In this document: piece by piece, positions 1 to 9,465 of the stretch
Numbering within the stretch: the first letter of the stretch is position 1
Layout: each line of letters opens with the position of its first letter
From: Candidatus Saccharimonadota bacterium
GTDB taxonomy: Bacteria; Patescibacteriota; Saccharimonadia; Saccharimonadales; Saccharimonadaceae
Reading direction: 5' to 3'
Assembly (NCBI GenBank): GCA_017511925.1
Contig: JAFWHS010000016.1
Location: 51,299 to 115,298 of the forward strand
DNA length: 64,000 nucleotides
Notes under the pieces: generated by a model
What the model was told of the DNA's origin: nothing
The model's database searches: none
What the model saw: the letters and a program-made list of their open reading frames with translations, nothing else
Made by a program: the position numbers and the translations under genes

Positions 1-1
1 G

Positions 2-1714
2 ATCAAGCACTATCAACCATTAACCTATATTACTTATAGTATAGTAGGTATTACAGTATTAGCTGGTATGTTATTATCATGTAATATACCTATCTTCCCA
101 GGAATAAGCGTTAATGGTTCTACATCAGCTCTCACTCAGACTACTACAGCCAATGCTGCCATCCGTGTTAAATCCACCTGTTCTATGACCGCTAATATAC
201 AACCAGGTGAAGAACATACAGCTACTATGATCAATGGACAATATAAAGAAGATATAGGACTAACCACTATACAAACCTTCTGTAATGATCCCAATGGCTA
301 TGCAATCTATGCTATAGGCTATACTGGAGAAGATGCAGGAGTAGCAGAAGGAACTAATACAGTCCTGCATAGTAATGCACTAGGTAGTACTTACGATATC
401 ATTACTGGCACTAGTACTAATGGACTAGATAATGATGATACTTCTAACTGGGCTATGAAACTAACTGCTCTAGGTACTACTGATACTTATAGACCTAATA
501 TACTAAGTGATGATAATGGATCATTCAGTGACTACCATATAGTACCATCTACCTATACCAAAGTAGCTTCCTATCCTACTGCTACTGACCTAGATAATCC
601 TGCCAGTACTAGACTAGGCTCTAACCTCACTACTACCTATGCTGCCTATATCTCCAATACTCAACCTGCTGGAACTTATGAAGGGCAGGTGAAGTATGTA
701 TTAGTTAACCCAAGTACTATGGAAACACCATACTATATGCAGAATGTAGATGAGTGGGGCGATACTATAGCCATAGGTCAGGAAGTTACAGTCTATGACA
801 TAAGAGACGAGAAATCCTATACAGTGAGACGTATGTGTATGAGTGGCACTGGCAATAGTGGCTGCAACATAAACGACTCTATGCTCTGGATGACCCAGAA
901 TCTAGACCTAGACTTAGACAAGAACACAGAACTCACTTCAGAAGACACTGATCTTAATGTAGTAGATGATAAGGCTTATAATACTGGATACACTAAAGAT
1001 GCATTAGGCGTTATCCACTGGGCTCCAGCTACAACAACTATTACCAGCGTCAACACTTCAACCGGTAGGTTCAATGGCTGGGCGAGCAATTATAACGTCG
1101 CTTACTCCGCTGACCCAGATGCCGGCAACCCAGATAACCCATGGTATGCTACAGGTGAAGCTTATAACTCCAACCTATGTTATGTAAGCAGCAATAACCA
1201 AACCTGTAACTACCTTAACGTAAACAACACTGTAGCCCCTACCTACTTTAGCCACACAGTCTTCACTACTAATGGTAATCATGGTAAGATTGGAAACTAC
1301 TACAACTGGTCTGCAGCGATAGCCTCCAACAATTCCAGTGGCTATAGCACTAGCACCTACAATAACATAGCCAATAACCCTCAGAACTCTATCTGCCCTA
1401 AGGGTTGGCGGTTGCCCACTATATCTAGTGTAGCGGCTAAGAGCGAATTCGCCAAATTAAATAATGTATATAATGGCGGTAGTACAAGTGATGGTAATAA
1501 GTTAGTTCAAAGCCCACTTTACTTGGTCCGGTCCGGCTACGTGGACGATGGCGCCCTTCTTAACTACGCAGGGTACAACGGCATCTACTGGTCTAGTACA
1601 GTGAGCAATGCTTACGGCGCATACACCTTGAGCTTCCGTAGTGATAACGTTAACCCTGCCGGCAGCTACAGCAGGCTCGTCGGCTGGTCAGTGCGCTGCG
1701 TCTCTGATTATTAA
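2..1714 (+). CDS. FISUMP-domain surface protein, 5' end cut by window
   Basis: The frame is open from base 2, so the start lies upstream. The first visible residues hold a hydrophobic stretch (IVGITVLAGMLLSC) that looks like the end of a signal peptide, possibly lipoprotein-like. A Thr/Asn/Tyr-rich extracellular region follows. The C-terminal part (about 800-1714) has the Fibrobacter succinogenes major paralogous (FISUMP) signature: LWMTQNLDLDL, CPKGWRLPT, YWSSTVS and a final GWSVRCVSDY. The first 800 bases are very rich in cta/ata/act/tat codons, unlike neighbours, while 1510-1714 is clearly more GC-rich. FISUMP domains have the C-type-lectin-like fold used in displayed binding proteins. Function is inferred as surface recognition; the ligand is unknown. 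Confidence 0.8.
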   Translation: MKHYQPLTYITYSIVGITVLAGMLLSCNIPIFPGISVNGSTSALTQTTTANAAIRVKSTCSMTANIQPGEEHTATMINGQYKEDIGLTTIQTFCNDPNGYAIYAIGYTGEDAGVAEGTNTVLHSNALGSTYDIITGTSTNGLDNDDTSNWAMKLTALGTTDTYRPNILSDDNGSFSDYHIVPSTYTKVASYPTATDLDNPASTRLGSNLTTTYAAYISNTQPAGTYEGQVKYVLVNPSTMETPYYMQNVDEWGDTIAIGQEVTVYDIRDEKSYTVRRMCMSGTGNSGCNINDSMLWMTQNLDLDLDKNTELTSEDTDLNVVDDKAYNTGYTKDALGVIHWAPATTTITSVNTSTGRFNGWASNYNVAYSADPDAGNPDNPWYATGEAYNSNLCYVSSNNQTCNYLNVNNTVAPTYFSHTVFTTNGNHGKIGNYYNWSAAIASNNSSGYSTSTYNNIANNPQNSICPKGWRLPTISSVAAKSEFAKLNNVYNGGSTSDGNKLVQSPLYLVRSGYVDDGALLNYAGYNGIYWSSTVSNAYGAYTLSFRSDNVNPAGSYSRLVGWSVRCVSDY

Positions 1715-1755
1715 ATTCCTTATCCCATCAATAATAGTTGTGCTATAATAAAACT

Positions 1756-2364
1756 ATGTTAATCACGAGTTCCAAATTAATTGGTACGCCAATTCTTAGC
1801 ATGCAAGCCTCCAGTAGCATCGGCAACGTCTCTGAGCTTATCGTAGACCCCGAGTCCCTCAAAATTGTCGCTTTCATCATTACTGGCCCTTTGGCCGATA
1901 AACGCGCCAACGTCCTAGACGTCAAATCCATTCGCGAATATTCCAGCTTTGGTATGGTAATTGATTCTATCGATGAACTCGTCCAAAAAGAAGACATTCT
2001 CAAAATCAGCGACATTATCGACCTCAACTTCAATCTTATTGATCTCAAAGTCGAATCCAAAAAAGGTAGCAAACTCGGTCATGTTTCAGACTTTACCGTC
2101 ACTAGCGAAGATTTCACTCTCCAGCAAATTATCGTTAGGCGCCCTCTCTTCAAAAGCTTCACCGACTCCGAGCTCACCATTCCTCGCAAAGAAATTGTCG
2201 AAGTTACAGACTACAAGATCATCGTCAAAGACGAAGAAAAAACCATTCGCAAAAAGGCCGAAAACGAAGATTTTATTCCAAACTTCGTCAATCCTTTCCG
2301 TAAGACCGAACAAGTTCACGCACCAGCTCGTACGAAAACCCCTGCCGACACAGATACTGAGTAA
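1756..2364 (+). CDS. PRC-barrel domain protein
   Basis: A 202-residue protein with two PRC-barrel-like halves: roughly residues 3-75 (SSKLIGTPILS, GNVSELIVDPESLKIVAFI) and 90-160 (GSKLGHVSDFTV, TLQQIIVRRP), then a charged tail. PRC barrels occur in RimM and photosynthetic reaction-centre H subunits and bind proteins or RNA; the role here is unknown. The ATG at 1756 is chosen over an upstream in-frame TTG because TATAAT at 1744-1749, preceded by TG, sits only 6 nt before it and no Shine-Dalgarno is present, so a leaderless transcript is predicted. The last 77 bp overlap the convergent recX tail. Confidence 0.75.
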   Translation: MLITSSKLIGTPILSMQASSSIGNVSELIVDPESLKIVAFIITGPLADKRANVLDVKSIREYSSFGMVIDSIDELVQKEDILKISDIIDLNFNLIDLKVESKKGSKLGHVSDFTVTSEDFTLQQIIVRRPLFKSFTDSELTIPRKEIVEVTDYKIIVKDEEKTIRKKAENEDFIPNFVNPFRKTEQVHAPARTKTPADTDTE

Positions 2365-2893
2365 GTTTTTCATCATCATATCTTGCGCGTTTCTTCGTAA
2401 TCATTTTGACGATTTCCTCTTCATCATTCCTATTATCTAAAACTCTTTCAATTATATCCTTAGAGATTCCTTTTTTCATAAGCTCCACCCTAAGCCTCTT
2501 CTTCGAAATCCCCTTCTTCACAAACCGATTTTCTACATACCACTCCGCAAACCTCAAATCATCCACATATTTTTTTATTTTCAATTTTTCTATAATATTA
2601 TTTATATAATTTTTATCTAATTTTTTTTCATATATTTTTTTATATAAATAATCATTCAGTTCTTTTTCCGATCTAGGCCTCACGAGCACCCATTCTAGCG
2701 CCCTTTGATACAACTTCCCAAACTCCGAAGTGTCCTTATATTCCGTCAATTCTTCTTCGCTAATCTCCTTCCCAACTTTCACTCCCAAATCTACCACTTG
2801 AGCCATATCAAGCGAAAAACTATATTTTCCATCCACAAAAACATTCACCCGATTCGGATTCTTCACCCCCTGCTTCAAATTCGTAATTATCAT
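2288..2893 (-). CDS. recX: RecA regulatory protein RecX
   Basis: A 201-residue protein made of small three-helix repeats typical of RecX. Family-like stretches are GKEISEEEL near the N terminus, then ALEWVLVRPRSEKELNDYL, YVDDLRFAEWYVENR and KKGISKDIIERVL. RecX binds RecA filaments and restrains recombinase activity. It starts 4 bp after the recA stop (TAA tttt ATG), so translation is probably coupled; an in-frame ATG further upstream at 2935 would overlap recA and is less likely. The 3' end runs antisense into the PRC-barrel gene for 77 bp. Confidence 0.85.
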   Translation of the reverse strand: MIITNLKQGVKNPNRVNVFVDGKYSFSLDMAQVVDLGVKVGKEISEEELTEYKDTSEFGKLYQRALEWVLVRPRSEKELNDYLYKKIYEKKLDKNYINNIIEKLKIKKYVDDLRFAEWYVENRFVKKGISKKRLRVELMKKGISKDIIERVLDNRNDEEEIVKMITKKRARYDDEKLTQYLCRQGFSYELVRELVRSYGKD

Positions 2894-2897
2894 AAAA

Positions 2898-3926
2898 TTA
2901 TTCGGCAGCAGCTTTTTCGCGTACTTTCGCTTCAATCTCCGCCATCAGTTCTGGCTTTTCCTTAAACAACTTTTTCACCGCTTCACGTCCTTGGCCCAAA
3001 GTCTCACCATTGTATTTAATGAACGCTCCAGCCTTATCTAGTACACCATATTGCACACCAAGATCCAGCACGTCGCCAGCCTTTGATATCCCCTCGTTAT
3101 ACATCACGTCAAATTCAGCCGTACGGAAAGGCGCTGCAATCTTATTCTTTACCACTTTAATCTTTGTACGGTTACCAGAAATATTATCGCCATCCTTGAT
3201 CTGACCAATTCTCCGAATATCTACCCTTACCGAAGCGTAAAACTTCAAGGCATTACCACCAGTCGTCGTCTCTGGATTGCCAAACATTACACCAATCTTC
3301 ATGCGAATCTGATTAATAAATATCACTGTTGCACGTGATTTCGAAATAATGCCCGTGAGCTTTCTCATCGCCTGCGACATCAATCTCGCCTGAAGCCCCA
3401 TTTGCGCATCACCCATATCACCGTCAATCTCGGCCTGTGGCACCAAAGCCGCCACTGAGTCTACCACTATTAAGTCCACTGCATTAGAACGCACCAATGT
3501 CTCACAAATTTCCAAAGCTTGCTCGCCATTGTCTGGCTGCGAAATCAATAAATCTGCCGTGTTTACTCCAATCTTTTTCGCATAAGCCGGATCCAAAGCA
3601 TGCTCCGCATCAATAAACGCCGCCTGTCCGCCCTGCTTTTGCATCTCTGCGATCGCATGCAAAGCCAACGTCGTCTTACCAGAAGATTCTGGTCCATAGA
3701 TCTCAATAATCCTACCCTTTGGCCAGCCACCACCTAGCGCCAAATCAAGCGACAGCGACCCACTCGGTAATAATTCCACATCCATCTTTGGCGTCTCGCC
3801 AAGCTTCATAATCGAGCCATCACCAAACTGCTTCGTGATCTGCGCAATAGCCAATTTCAAGGCTTCACTTTTACCGTCAGACTGTTTATCATTTTTATTC
3901 TCTGCCACCGCTTCCTTTTTTGCCAT
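2898..3926 (-). CDS. recA: Recombinase RecA
   Basis: A 342-residue RecA of normal length. It has the Walker A motif GPESSGKT, the [16 protein letters not shown] segment, the Walker B region [12 protein letters not shown], loop [16 protein letters not shown] and the [19 protein letters not shown] segment. It forms ATP-dependent filaments on single-stranded DNA for strand exchange and, where LexA is present, SOS signalling. An AAGGAAAGG Shine-Dalgarno lies before the ATG, and a TATAAT-like box is found about 30 nt upstream, so it is a leadered gene. It is followed by recX. In this window it accompanies RuvB, ComEC and PilB, consistent with recombination of DNA taken up by competence. Confidence 0.98.
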   Translation of the reverse strand: MAKKEAVAENKNDKQSDGKSEALKLAIAQITKQFGDGSIMKLGETPKMDVELLPSGSLSLDLALGGGWPKGRIIEIYGPESSGKTTLALHAIAEMQKQGGQAAFIDAEHALDPAYAKKIGVNTADLLISQPDNGEQALEICETLVRSNAVDLIVVDSVAALVPQAEIDGDMGDAQMGLQARLMSQAMRKLTGIISKSRATVIFINQIRMKIGVMFGNPETTTGGNALKFYASVRVDIRRIGQIKDGDNISGNRTKIKVVKNKIAAPFRTAEFDVMYNEGISKAGDVLDLGVQYGVLDKAGAFIKYNGETLGQGREAVKKLFKEKPELMAEIEAKVREKAAAE

Positions 3927-4048
3927 AGTATTACCTTTCCTTTTCTTATATTATACATTATTTTTGATAAATTCCCACCCTTGCGCTCTTTCTTAACACG
4001 CCTTATCACATCTTACAACCCCCCACCATCATATGGTATAATAAAAAC

Positions 4049-5047
4049 ATGAAAATTTACGACAATGTACCCTTAGCAAACCTTACCACCATGCGTCTTG
4101 GTGGTCCAGCTCGCTATGTTTTAGAAGTTGAAAAACCCACCGACCTTCCCGATGCCTACGGTTTTGCCAATGCTTACCACTATCCCACTTTTATCCTCGG
4201 CGGTGGCGCCAATTCTATCGGCCACGACGAAGGATTCAACGGTGTCATCATCCTAAATCGCTTGCGTGGTTTCAACGATGAAAATGGCAAACTTACTATC
4301 ATGGCCGGCGAAGATTGGGATCCTATCGTAGAATATGCTTGCAGCAAAGGTTACACCGGCATCGAAGCTCTCAGCAAAATCCCTGGGCTCACCGGCGCCG
4401 CACCAGTTCAAAATATCGGTGCCTATGGCCAAGACATCTCCCAAACTTTCCTCGAAGCCGAAGTCTACGACATCGCCACCGGCGAATTTAAAATCATGTC
4501 AAAAGACGATTTTAACTTTTCTTACCGCAAAAGCATCCTAAATACCAACGAGCGCGGTCGTTATTTTGTAGTTTCCGTCACGCTTCAACTTGAGCAAGGC
4601 CAAATGTCTCGCCCATTTTATAATTCCGTCGAAAAATACATTTCCGAACACAACATTACCGACTTCTCCCCAGCCGGCATTCGCCAAATTGTTTCCGCAA
4701 TTCGCGCCGACAAACTCCCTGATCCTCGCGAAAAAGCTAGCTCTGGCTCATTTTTCAAAAACGTCTATCTTACCAACGAAGAGGCCGAAGAGGCCGAGTC
4801 AAAAGGCTACCCAGTCCACCGCGGTAAAGACGGCAACAAAATCAATTCTGGCTGGCTTATCGAAAAATGTGGCTTTTCCGACAAACTCCTTTACGGCATG
4901 CGCGTAAACCCCAAAGCCGCCTTAGTATTAATCAACGAATCCGCCGGCTCCTACACCAACCTCGCCAAAGCTCGCTCCGAAATCATCGGCACAGTTTATG
5001 ATAAATTTGGTTACTGGCTCGAACAAGAACCCATGGAGATCGCATGA
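4049..5047 (+). CDS. murB: UDP-N-acetylenolpyruvoylglucosamine reductase
   Basis: A 332-residue MurB, the FAD enzyme that reduces UDP-GlcNAc-enolpyruvate to UDP-MurNAc in peptidoglycan synthesis. Visible family motifs are TTMRLGGPARY at the N terminus, FILGGGANSI, GIEALSKIPGLTGAAPVQNIGAYGQ, SFRKS-like FSYRKSIL and the catalytic-region segment SGSFFKN. TATAAT at 4037-4042 sits 6 nt before the ATG with TG one base upstream, and there is no Shine-Dalgarno, so a leaderless mRNA is predicted. The stop TGA overlaps the folD ATG (ATGA), so the two genes are translationally coupled. Confidence 0.95.
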   Translation: MKIYDNVPLANLTTMRLGGPARYVLEVEKPTDLPDAYGFANAYHYPTFILGGGANSIGHDEGFNGVIILNRLRGFNDENGKLTIMAGEDWDPIVEYACSKGYTGIEALSKIPGLTGAAPVQNIGAYGQDISQTFLEAEVYDIATGEFKIMSKDDFNFSYRKSILNTNERGRYFVVSVTLQLEQGQMSRPFYNSVEKYISEHNITDFSPAGIRQIVSAIRADKLPDPREKASSGSFFKNVYLTNEEAEEAESKGYPVHRGKDGNKINSGWLIEKCGFSDKLLYGMRVNPKAALVLINESAGSYTNLAKARSEIIGTVYDKFGYWLEQEPMEIA

Positions 5048-5829
5048 AAATTCTAAACGGCAAAGAGCTAGCCGGCTTTATCAAAGAACGGCAATCGCAT
5101 CAAGCTAAAAGTATGGGCAAAAAGCCTACTCTTCTCATTATCCGTGACAGCGACAATCCAGTCATCACCAAATACGTCAACCTCAAAATCCAATATGGTG
5201 AAGATATTGGCGTAAATGTCATTGATTATTTTGCTACAAGCTCTGAAGACATCAAAAATAAAATTCTCTCCGCTAATAAAGATCCCGAGATTTCCGGCAT
5301 CATTTTGCAACTCCCTATCCTCAAAAAAGACCAAACCGACACCCTCACCGATCTTATCACCGCCAACAAAGATGTAGACGGCCTATCCAGCCATGGCGCT
5401 TTTGACTCTGCTACCGCCACCGCCATCAACTGGCTCCTCGCTGGCTACGACATCAAACTTCAAAATCAAAAAATCGCCATCGTCGGCCGTGGCAAACTTG
5501 TCGGCGCCCCACTTTACAAAATGTTCCAAGATTCAAATTACGATGTCACTCTCTTTCACCGCGGCGATGACTTGACAAAGCTTAACCAGTATGATATAAT
5601 CATCACTGCAACCGGCGTTCCCGGCCTGATTTCTGATTCCATGATCAAGCCCGGCGCTATTCTTATTGATGCAGGCACAGCCTCCGAAGACGGCGTCCTA
5701 AAAGGTGACATTGATTCCTCAATCCGTAATCGCACCGACCTCTCTGCCATTACCCCTACTACTGGCGGCGTTGGTCCTCTCACCATTACCTGCCTCTTCG
5801 ATCACGTCATCCAAGCTGCACTCAAATAA
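5044..5829 (+). CDS. folD: Methylenetetrahydrofolate dehydrogenase/cyclohydrolase
   Basis: A 261-residue FolD-family protein, slightly shorter than the usual 280-290. It interconverts 5,10-methylene-THF, methenyl-THF and 10-formyl-THF using NAD(P). Visible motifs are TKYVNLK (the Tyr and catalytic Lys of the cyclohydrolase site), GIILQLPIL, NKDVDGL, the Rossmann segment IAIVGRGKLVGAPL and the C-terminal TPTTGGVGPLT. It overlaps murB by 4 bp and ends before a strong terminator. A TATAAT inside the gene near 5590 has no start codon after it and is ignored. Confidence 0.92.
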   Translation: MKILNGKELAGFIKERQSHQAKSMGKKPTLLIIRDSDNPVITKYVNLKIQYGEDIGVNVIDYFATSSEDIKNKILSANKDPEISGIILQLPILKKDQTDTLTDLITANKDVDGLSSHGAFDSATATAINWLLAGYDIKLQNQKIAIVGRGKLVGAPLYKMFQDSNYDVTLFHRGDDLTKLNQYDIIITATGVPGLISDSMIKPGAILIDAGTASEDGVLKGDIDSSIRNRTDLSAITPTTGGVGPLTITCLFDHVIQAALK

Positions 5830-5849
5830 ACTCTAAAAACCGCCCACCA

Positions 5850-5877
5850 AAAATCCCCTCATTAAGAGGGGATTTTT
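5850..5877 (+). terminator. Intrinsic terminator after murB-folD
   Basis: Eleven-base stem AAAATCCCCTC with GAGGGGATTTT around a five-base loop, followed by T residues on the plus strand. The run of A on the other arm means it could also act on the minus strand for the gene ending at 5901. Confidence 0.9.
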
Positions 5878-5900
5878 GCAACCACCCGTGAAGCGGTCAT

Positions 5901-7133
5901 TTACATTAACTTTTTACGGCTAGCAATAAAGTAACCAAGCGCAGTAACTAACGAACCAGCGCCTAATGCAGCACCAGCAATTTCGGCTGGACCAGTATTT
6001 ACAATAGACGAAGTCGTAGCACCAGTATCTACAGCCTTAGCACGACAGTTTTCGCTCTGAGCCACCATTACGGAAGCATCATCCTTAAACACAGCCGAGT
6101 TTACAGTAGCACTTGCCCAGTTTACCAACTGATTGTTGCCACAAACTAAGTCTTTGTTGATTACTTTAGCAGTAAAGCGTACATACGCATTACCTTGTGC
6201 CGCATAACTACCAATGTTAATACCAGAAGTAGTTACAGTATTCTCTACTACCTTCACGCCACTCTGATAGTTAGAGTTGTAAAGATAGGTAGAGTCAGCC
6301 ACATATTCCATATTATTTGGTAAAATATCGCGGATCATCACATTGTCCACCGTATCAGCAGCCAAGTTGACATACTCAATCTGATATTCTACTTCATCGC
6401 CAACTTTAGCGTCCACCATTTCGCCCCAGGTTTTTGTACCCTTAAGACGTACGGTTTTCGAAAGTTTAGAAGTGATAGAGTTGTGTACTTTTACTTCAAT
6501 CGTTACCTGACCATCATATTCATAACAACCAGGAATCTCACCATTCAAAGCATCATAACCGATTGTCGCACCAGAGATAATAACCTCATCTGGCAAAGCA
6601 ACCGTACCGAGCTTAGAGTTGGTATATTTAGCAGACCCCTTCACGTATTCGATATAAAAATCGTTTGAAGAAACCAATTTTACTTCATCCCAATAGCGAG
6701 TAGGGTTTGCATTGCTAGAGTTAAGATAACCAATCACGGTTTGTGATTTAGCTACCGTAGTAGGCAAAGAAAAGTTTGCCGACACACCTTTAGCAATTGC
6801 ATTTACGCCACGTGGGCTGTTATTGTGTACATAAAGACGAATCGTATAAGTTTTGCCATCTTGTACGGTAATTTCATCTGCATTCCACGTAGTAGTGGAG
6901 CTAGAGCTAAGCTTAGCACCTACGAAATTACGTTCGTCACCAATTTTACCATTAGTGATAGAGTTAAAAGTAATATTGTTGCCGAGGTTACCGGCGTTAA
7001 TTTGTTCGAGCGTATAAGTATTGCGCCCGTTATTTGAATCGCCCCAAGCAAGTACGCTTGTAGGCACCATGGTTGCACCAGCCACAATCGCTGTAGCTGC
7101 CACACCAAGGATAGTATTGTAAACTTTATTCAT
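5901..7133 (-). CDS. Cell-surface protein with DUF11-like repeat and NTGP anchor
   Basis: A 410-residue secreted protein. An N-terminal signal peptide (ILGVAATAIVAGATMVP) precedes beta-rich extracellular domains. A DUF11-like segment (DTVDNVMIRDILPNNMEYV) lies near residues 255-330. The C terminus has VNTGPAEIAG followed by a hydrophobic helix and SRKKLM, i.e. a sortase-type motif, membrane span and basic tail as seen in many Saccharibacteria surface proteins. The ATG at 7133 has AAAGGA about 6 nt upstream; a longer frame to 7223 lacks such a site. It is probably displayed on the surface for host attachment, which is inference. It lies downstream of the membrane-protein gene at 7319 on the same strand. 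Confidence 0.8.
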   Translation of the reverse strand: MNKVYNTILGVAATAIVAGATMVPTSVLAWGDSNNGRNTYTLEQINAGNLGNNITFNSITNGKIGDERNFVGAKLSSSSTTTWNADEITVQDGKTYTIRLYVHNNSPRGVNAIAKGVSANFSLPTTVAKSQTVIGYLNSSNANPTRYWDEVKLVSSNDFYIEYVKGSAKYTNSKLGTVALPDEVIISGATIGYDALNGEIPGCYEYDGQVTIEVKVHNSITSKLSKTVRLKGTKTWGEMVDAKVGDEVEYQIEYVNLAADTVDNVMIRDILPNNMEYVADSTYLYNSNYQSGVKVVENTVTTSGINIGSYAAQGNAYVRFTAKVINKDLVCGNNQLVNWASATVNSAVFKDDASVMVAQSENCRAKAVDTGATTSSIVNTGPAEIAGAALGAGSLVTALGYFIASRKKLM

Positions 7134-7238
7134 AATTATCCTTTCAATTAAAAAGTTTATAAGTGGTTGTTTGCTAGCCGAATTGTTAACATTCGTCCGC
7201 AACCGAATCGTCTCAAATCTCAAACTTGGGGTGAGGCC

Positions 7239-7256
7239 CGGCAGCCGAAGCTGCCG
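7239..7256 (-). other. GC-rich hairpin between two surface-protein genes
   Basis: Perfect 7-bp stem CGGCAGC/GCTGCCG with a CGAA tetraloop, in the 185-bp gap between the genes ending at 7319 and starting at 7133. There is no T-run on the minus strand, so it is not a typical terminator; it may be an mRNA processing or stability element. Confidence 0.5.
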
Positions 7257-7318
7257 AGCTAATAAAGTACTTGAAGGTTATCCACTCCTTCACTTTCTCA
7301 CCTGTCTATATATTAGAT

Positions 7319-9253
7319 TTAGTCAACGGGACCACTCCATGAAGTCCCGGGACTATCATTTGATACGCTGTGCGTCGCCCCGTCAGAGGTTTGCACATGC
7401 GTTTCGGCTTTGGTGGTTGGTGTATCAATACCACCATTGCCAGTGCCTTTTTCGGCGTTGCTATCGACATTATCAGTGCCACTACGTGACGATGACGGAG
7501 TATTGCTTGTACCAGCACCACTAGAAGATGAACCTTTACTGCCAGAAGAGCCATTAGAAGGACTTGTACGCGTAGTACGATTAGCTTCCTTATTTTGCTC
7601 TATTGCAGCGTCATAGCTGTTGCTCCCGCTAGAGAGCGAGCTCTTGTGGCTAGAGTTTGTTGGTTGATCCGCTGTTGATTCCTTAGCGCCAACTCCGTTA
7701 TTAGTACTCGTACCCGGGCCAGTAGTATCGTTTTTGCCAACATCCGTACCCTTTGTCGGGTCTTTAGGACTACGGCTACTACTGCCACCACCGCCACTGC
7801 GGCCACCAGATCCACCAGAGCTTCCGCCGTATGGTCTGCCTCCGGAAGGTATACCACCAGAGCTAATACCATTAGAGGATCTGCCTACACCTACCGAAGA
7901 ACTTCCACCAGAAGATCTGCCCACAGAAGAACTTCCACCACTAGAAGACTTTGATGTACCTGTCTTAATAGTGGTTCCAGTATTCTGAGTCGTTTTAGCT
8001 TTCTTGATGGTTTCTACCGATTGCGGAGTAATTTGCATTACCTTCTCTACGTTACACGGTTGGTAACCACAATCGATACGGAATGCCACTTCAAAGATCC
8101 CCGTTCCTTTAATTTTTAGAACGTAAATCAGGAAGTGACCTTCGTGGTCGGGTGTTTCTACTACAATTACATCCGGAGTACCGTCGGTCGTATATGGATT
8201 CATATACATTTGATCGGCGATATTCTTCTTTTCCTCTACCTTTACTTCCTTTACCGAAGCATCAAGGTATTTGAAAAATGCATCCAATGTAGCATTGTAC
8301 TCTTCTTGGTCTGCCATAAATCTCTCTTTTGCAAGATTGATTGCAGCGTCCCATTTAGAGTCAACTTCATCGTAGAACACACCCATAAACCTGGTTCCGA
8401 CATTAGCGTCAAACCAAGCTAAAACAGCAGCTCCAAGTGCCGGGTCAATCTTCATTCTCGAACGTAAGTCCTCGTCATAAGATTTCCCCACAGTGTTCTC
8501 GTCGTACGGATTCCAACCGAAGTTAAAATCGTTCTCCGAGTCATCATCCATAAGAAGGTTCATGTTATAGAAACCAAACCAATCCTCTGGTTCTGGCTCT
8601 TCTGTAACTACTGGCTCCTCTGTAACTACCGGATCTTCAGCTTTATTTTTGCCAAAGTTTACGGCGCTCCAGTTAGCACCGATCACAAAAACCAAAATCA
8701 CAGCTATTGCAGTAAGCACTGCCACGATTTTAGTCCAGCGATTGTACAAAGCTTCCTCTTCATCGTCTTCGGCATATTCCTCGGCACGATAATGTAAGAA
8801 ATTGCACAACATGTAGCCAATCGAACCAACCAGCGTAGCAAGCGGCAACCTGCCTAAAACGAATTTAAAAAATCCGCCTTTCACAAGCCCTGCAACCACA
8901 CTAGTTGCCTTGCCTCCAGCAAAGAACACCAATATCGCCAGCAGCACGAAGCATACCAGTTCTCTGATTTCAGAGCCTTCAGCTTGCCAATACCAACATA
9001 AATAGCCAAGTAAACCTATCGTTGCAACGAAGCAAACTATACCAGTCCACGAAGCCATCGGAGCAAAATATCTTATCGCTCCTACAATTAGGCCAATCAC
9101 TATAGCCTTTTCCCAATCTCTTGCTTCCACACTTCCTCTTACGAAATTTACAAATCCATAATCAGAAATGTCTAAATCAGAGTTGTTAAACATCGCCTCC
9201 GCGATGATGACTAACAATGCGGCTACGACCGCAAATATAATTGAAAACAACAT
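7319..9253 (-). CDS. Multi-pass membrane protein with Ser/Gly-rich tail, unknown
   Basis: A 644-residue protein of no family I recognise. Residues 1 to about 200 hold five or six hydrophobic helices (for example MLFSIIFAVVAALLVIIAEA at the start and a last one near IVAVLTAIAVILVFVIGA). Next is an acidic linker with two VTEEPVVTEEP-type repeats, then a soluble domain of about 200 residues (DWFGFYNMNLLMDDDSE onwards) with a Cys pair (IDCGYQPCNVE). The last 200 residues are low-complexity Ser/Gly/Thr (GGSSSVGRSSGGSSS). The ATG at 9253 has GGGGG 7-8 nt upstream; an upstream in-frame ATG at 9313 lacks a site. It is transcribed from the promoter at 9392-9420 with a leader of about 130 nt. Confidence 0.7.
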   Translation of the reverse strand: MLFSIIFAVVAALLVIIAEAMFNNSDLDISDYGFVNFVRGSVEARDWEKAIVIGLIVGAIRYFAPMASWTGIVCFVATIGLLGYLCWYWQAEGSEIRELVCFVLLAILVFFAGGKATSVVAGLVKGGFFKFVLGRLPLATLVGSIGYMLCNFLHYRAEEYAEDDEEEALYNRWTKIVAVLTAIAVILVFVIGANWSAVNFGKNKAEDPVVTEEPVVTEEPEPEDWFGFYNMNLLMDDDSENDFNFGWNPYDENTVGKSYDEDLRSRMKIDPALGAAVLAWFDANVGTRFMGVFYDEVDSKWDAAINLAKERFMADQEEYNATLDAFFKYLDASVKEVKVEEKKNIADQMYMNPYTTDGTPDVIVVETPDHEGHFLIYVLKIKGTGIFEVAFRIDCGYQPCNVEKVMQITPQSVETIKKAKTTQNTGTTIKTGTSKSSSGGSSSVGRSSGGSSSVGVGRSSNGISSGGIPSGGRPYGGSSGGSGGRSGGGGSSSRSPKDPTKGTDVGKNDTTGPGTSTNNGVGAKESTADQPTNSSHKSSLSSGSNSYDAAIEQNKEANRTTRTSPSNGSSGSKGSSSSGAGTSNTPSSSRSGTDNVDSNAEKGTGNGGIDTPTTKAETHVQTSDGATHSVSNDSPGTSWSGPVD

Positions 9254-9391
9254 TTCGTCGTCCCCCTTTTTTTCAAAATATTTTAGATGGAGTGTTGGAT
9301 AATATATAGACATCAGGTTTTGTTGAAACCTGAGATGATTCGGTTGTTAATGGGCTTCCGTTTTGAGCACACCAAAACCCAGACTGCTTCC

Positions 9392-9420
9392 ATTGTATCA
9401 CACTTTAGCTTTTTTGTCAA
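9392..9420 (-). promoter_or_regulatory. Promoter for the 7319-9253 gene
   Basis: On the minus strand TTGACA, 17 bp, TACAAT with an extended TG before the -10. A predicted start near 9385 gives a long leader containing a CAGGTTT/AAACCTG hairpin at about 9313-9331. Confidence 0.75.
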
Positions 9421-9465
9421 TATCAATATCATCTTTTCCGCTTATGTCTATCTTTAGAACAAAAA

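Noticed and set aside
1743..2072. A 109-residue frame antisense to the PRC-barrel gene
   Set aside because: It mirrors the PRC-barrel coding frame and has no promoter or ribosome site.
4049..5047. UGA recoded to glycine as in Absconditabacteria/Gracilibacteria
   Set aside because: Normal-length proteins such as MurB end at UGA exactly at family ends and overlap next starts as ATGA.
7734..7988. Pro/Leu-rich 84-residue plus-strand frame
   Set aside because: It is the reverse of the Ser/Gly-rich repeats of the membrane protein; such shadows arise from low-complexity codons.
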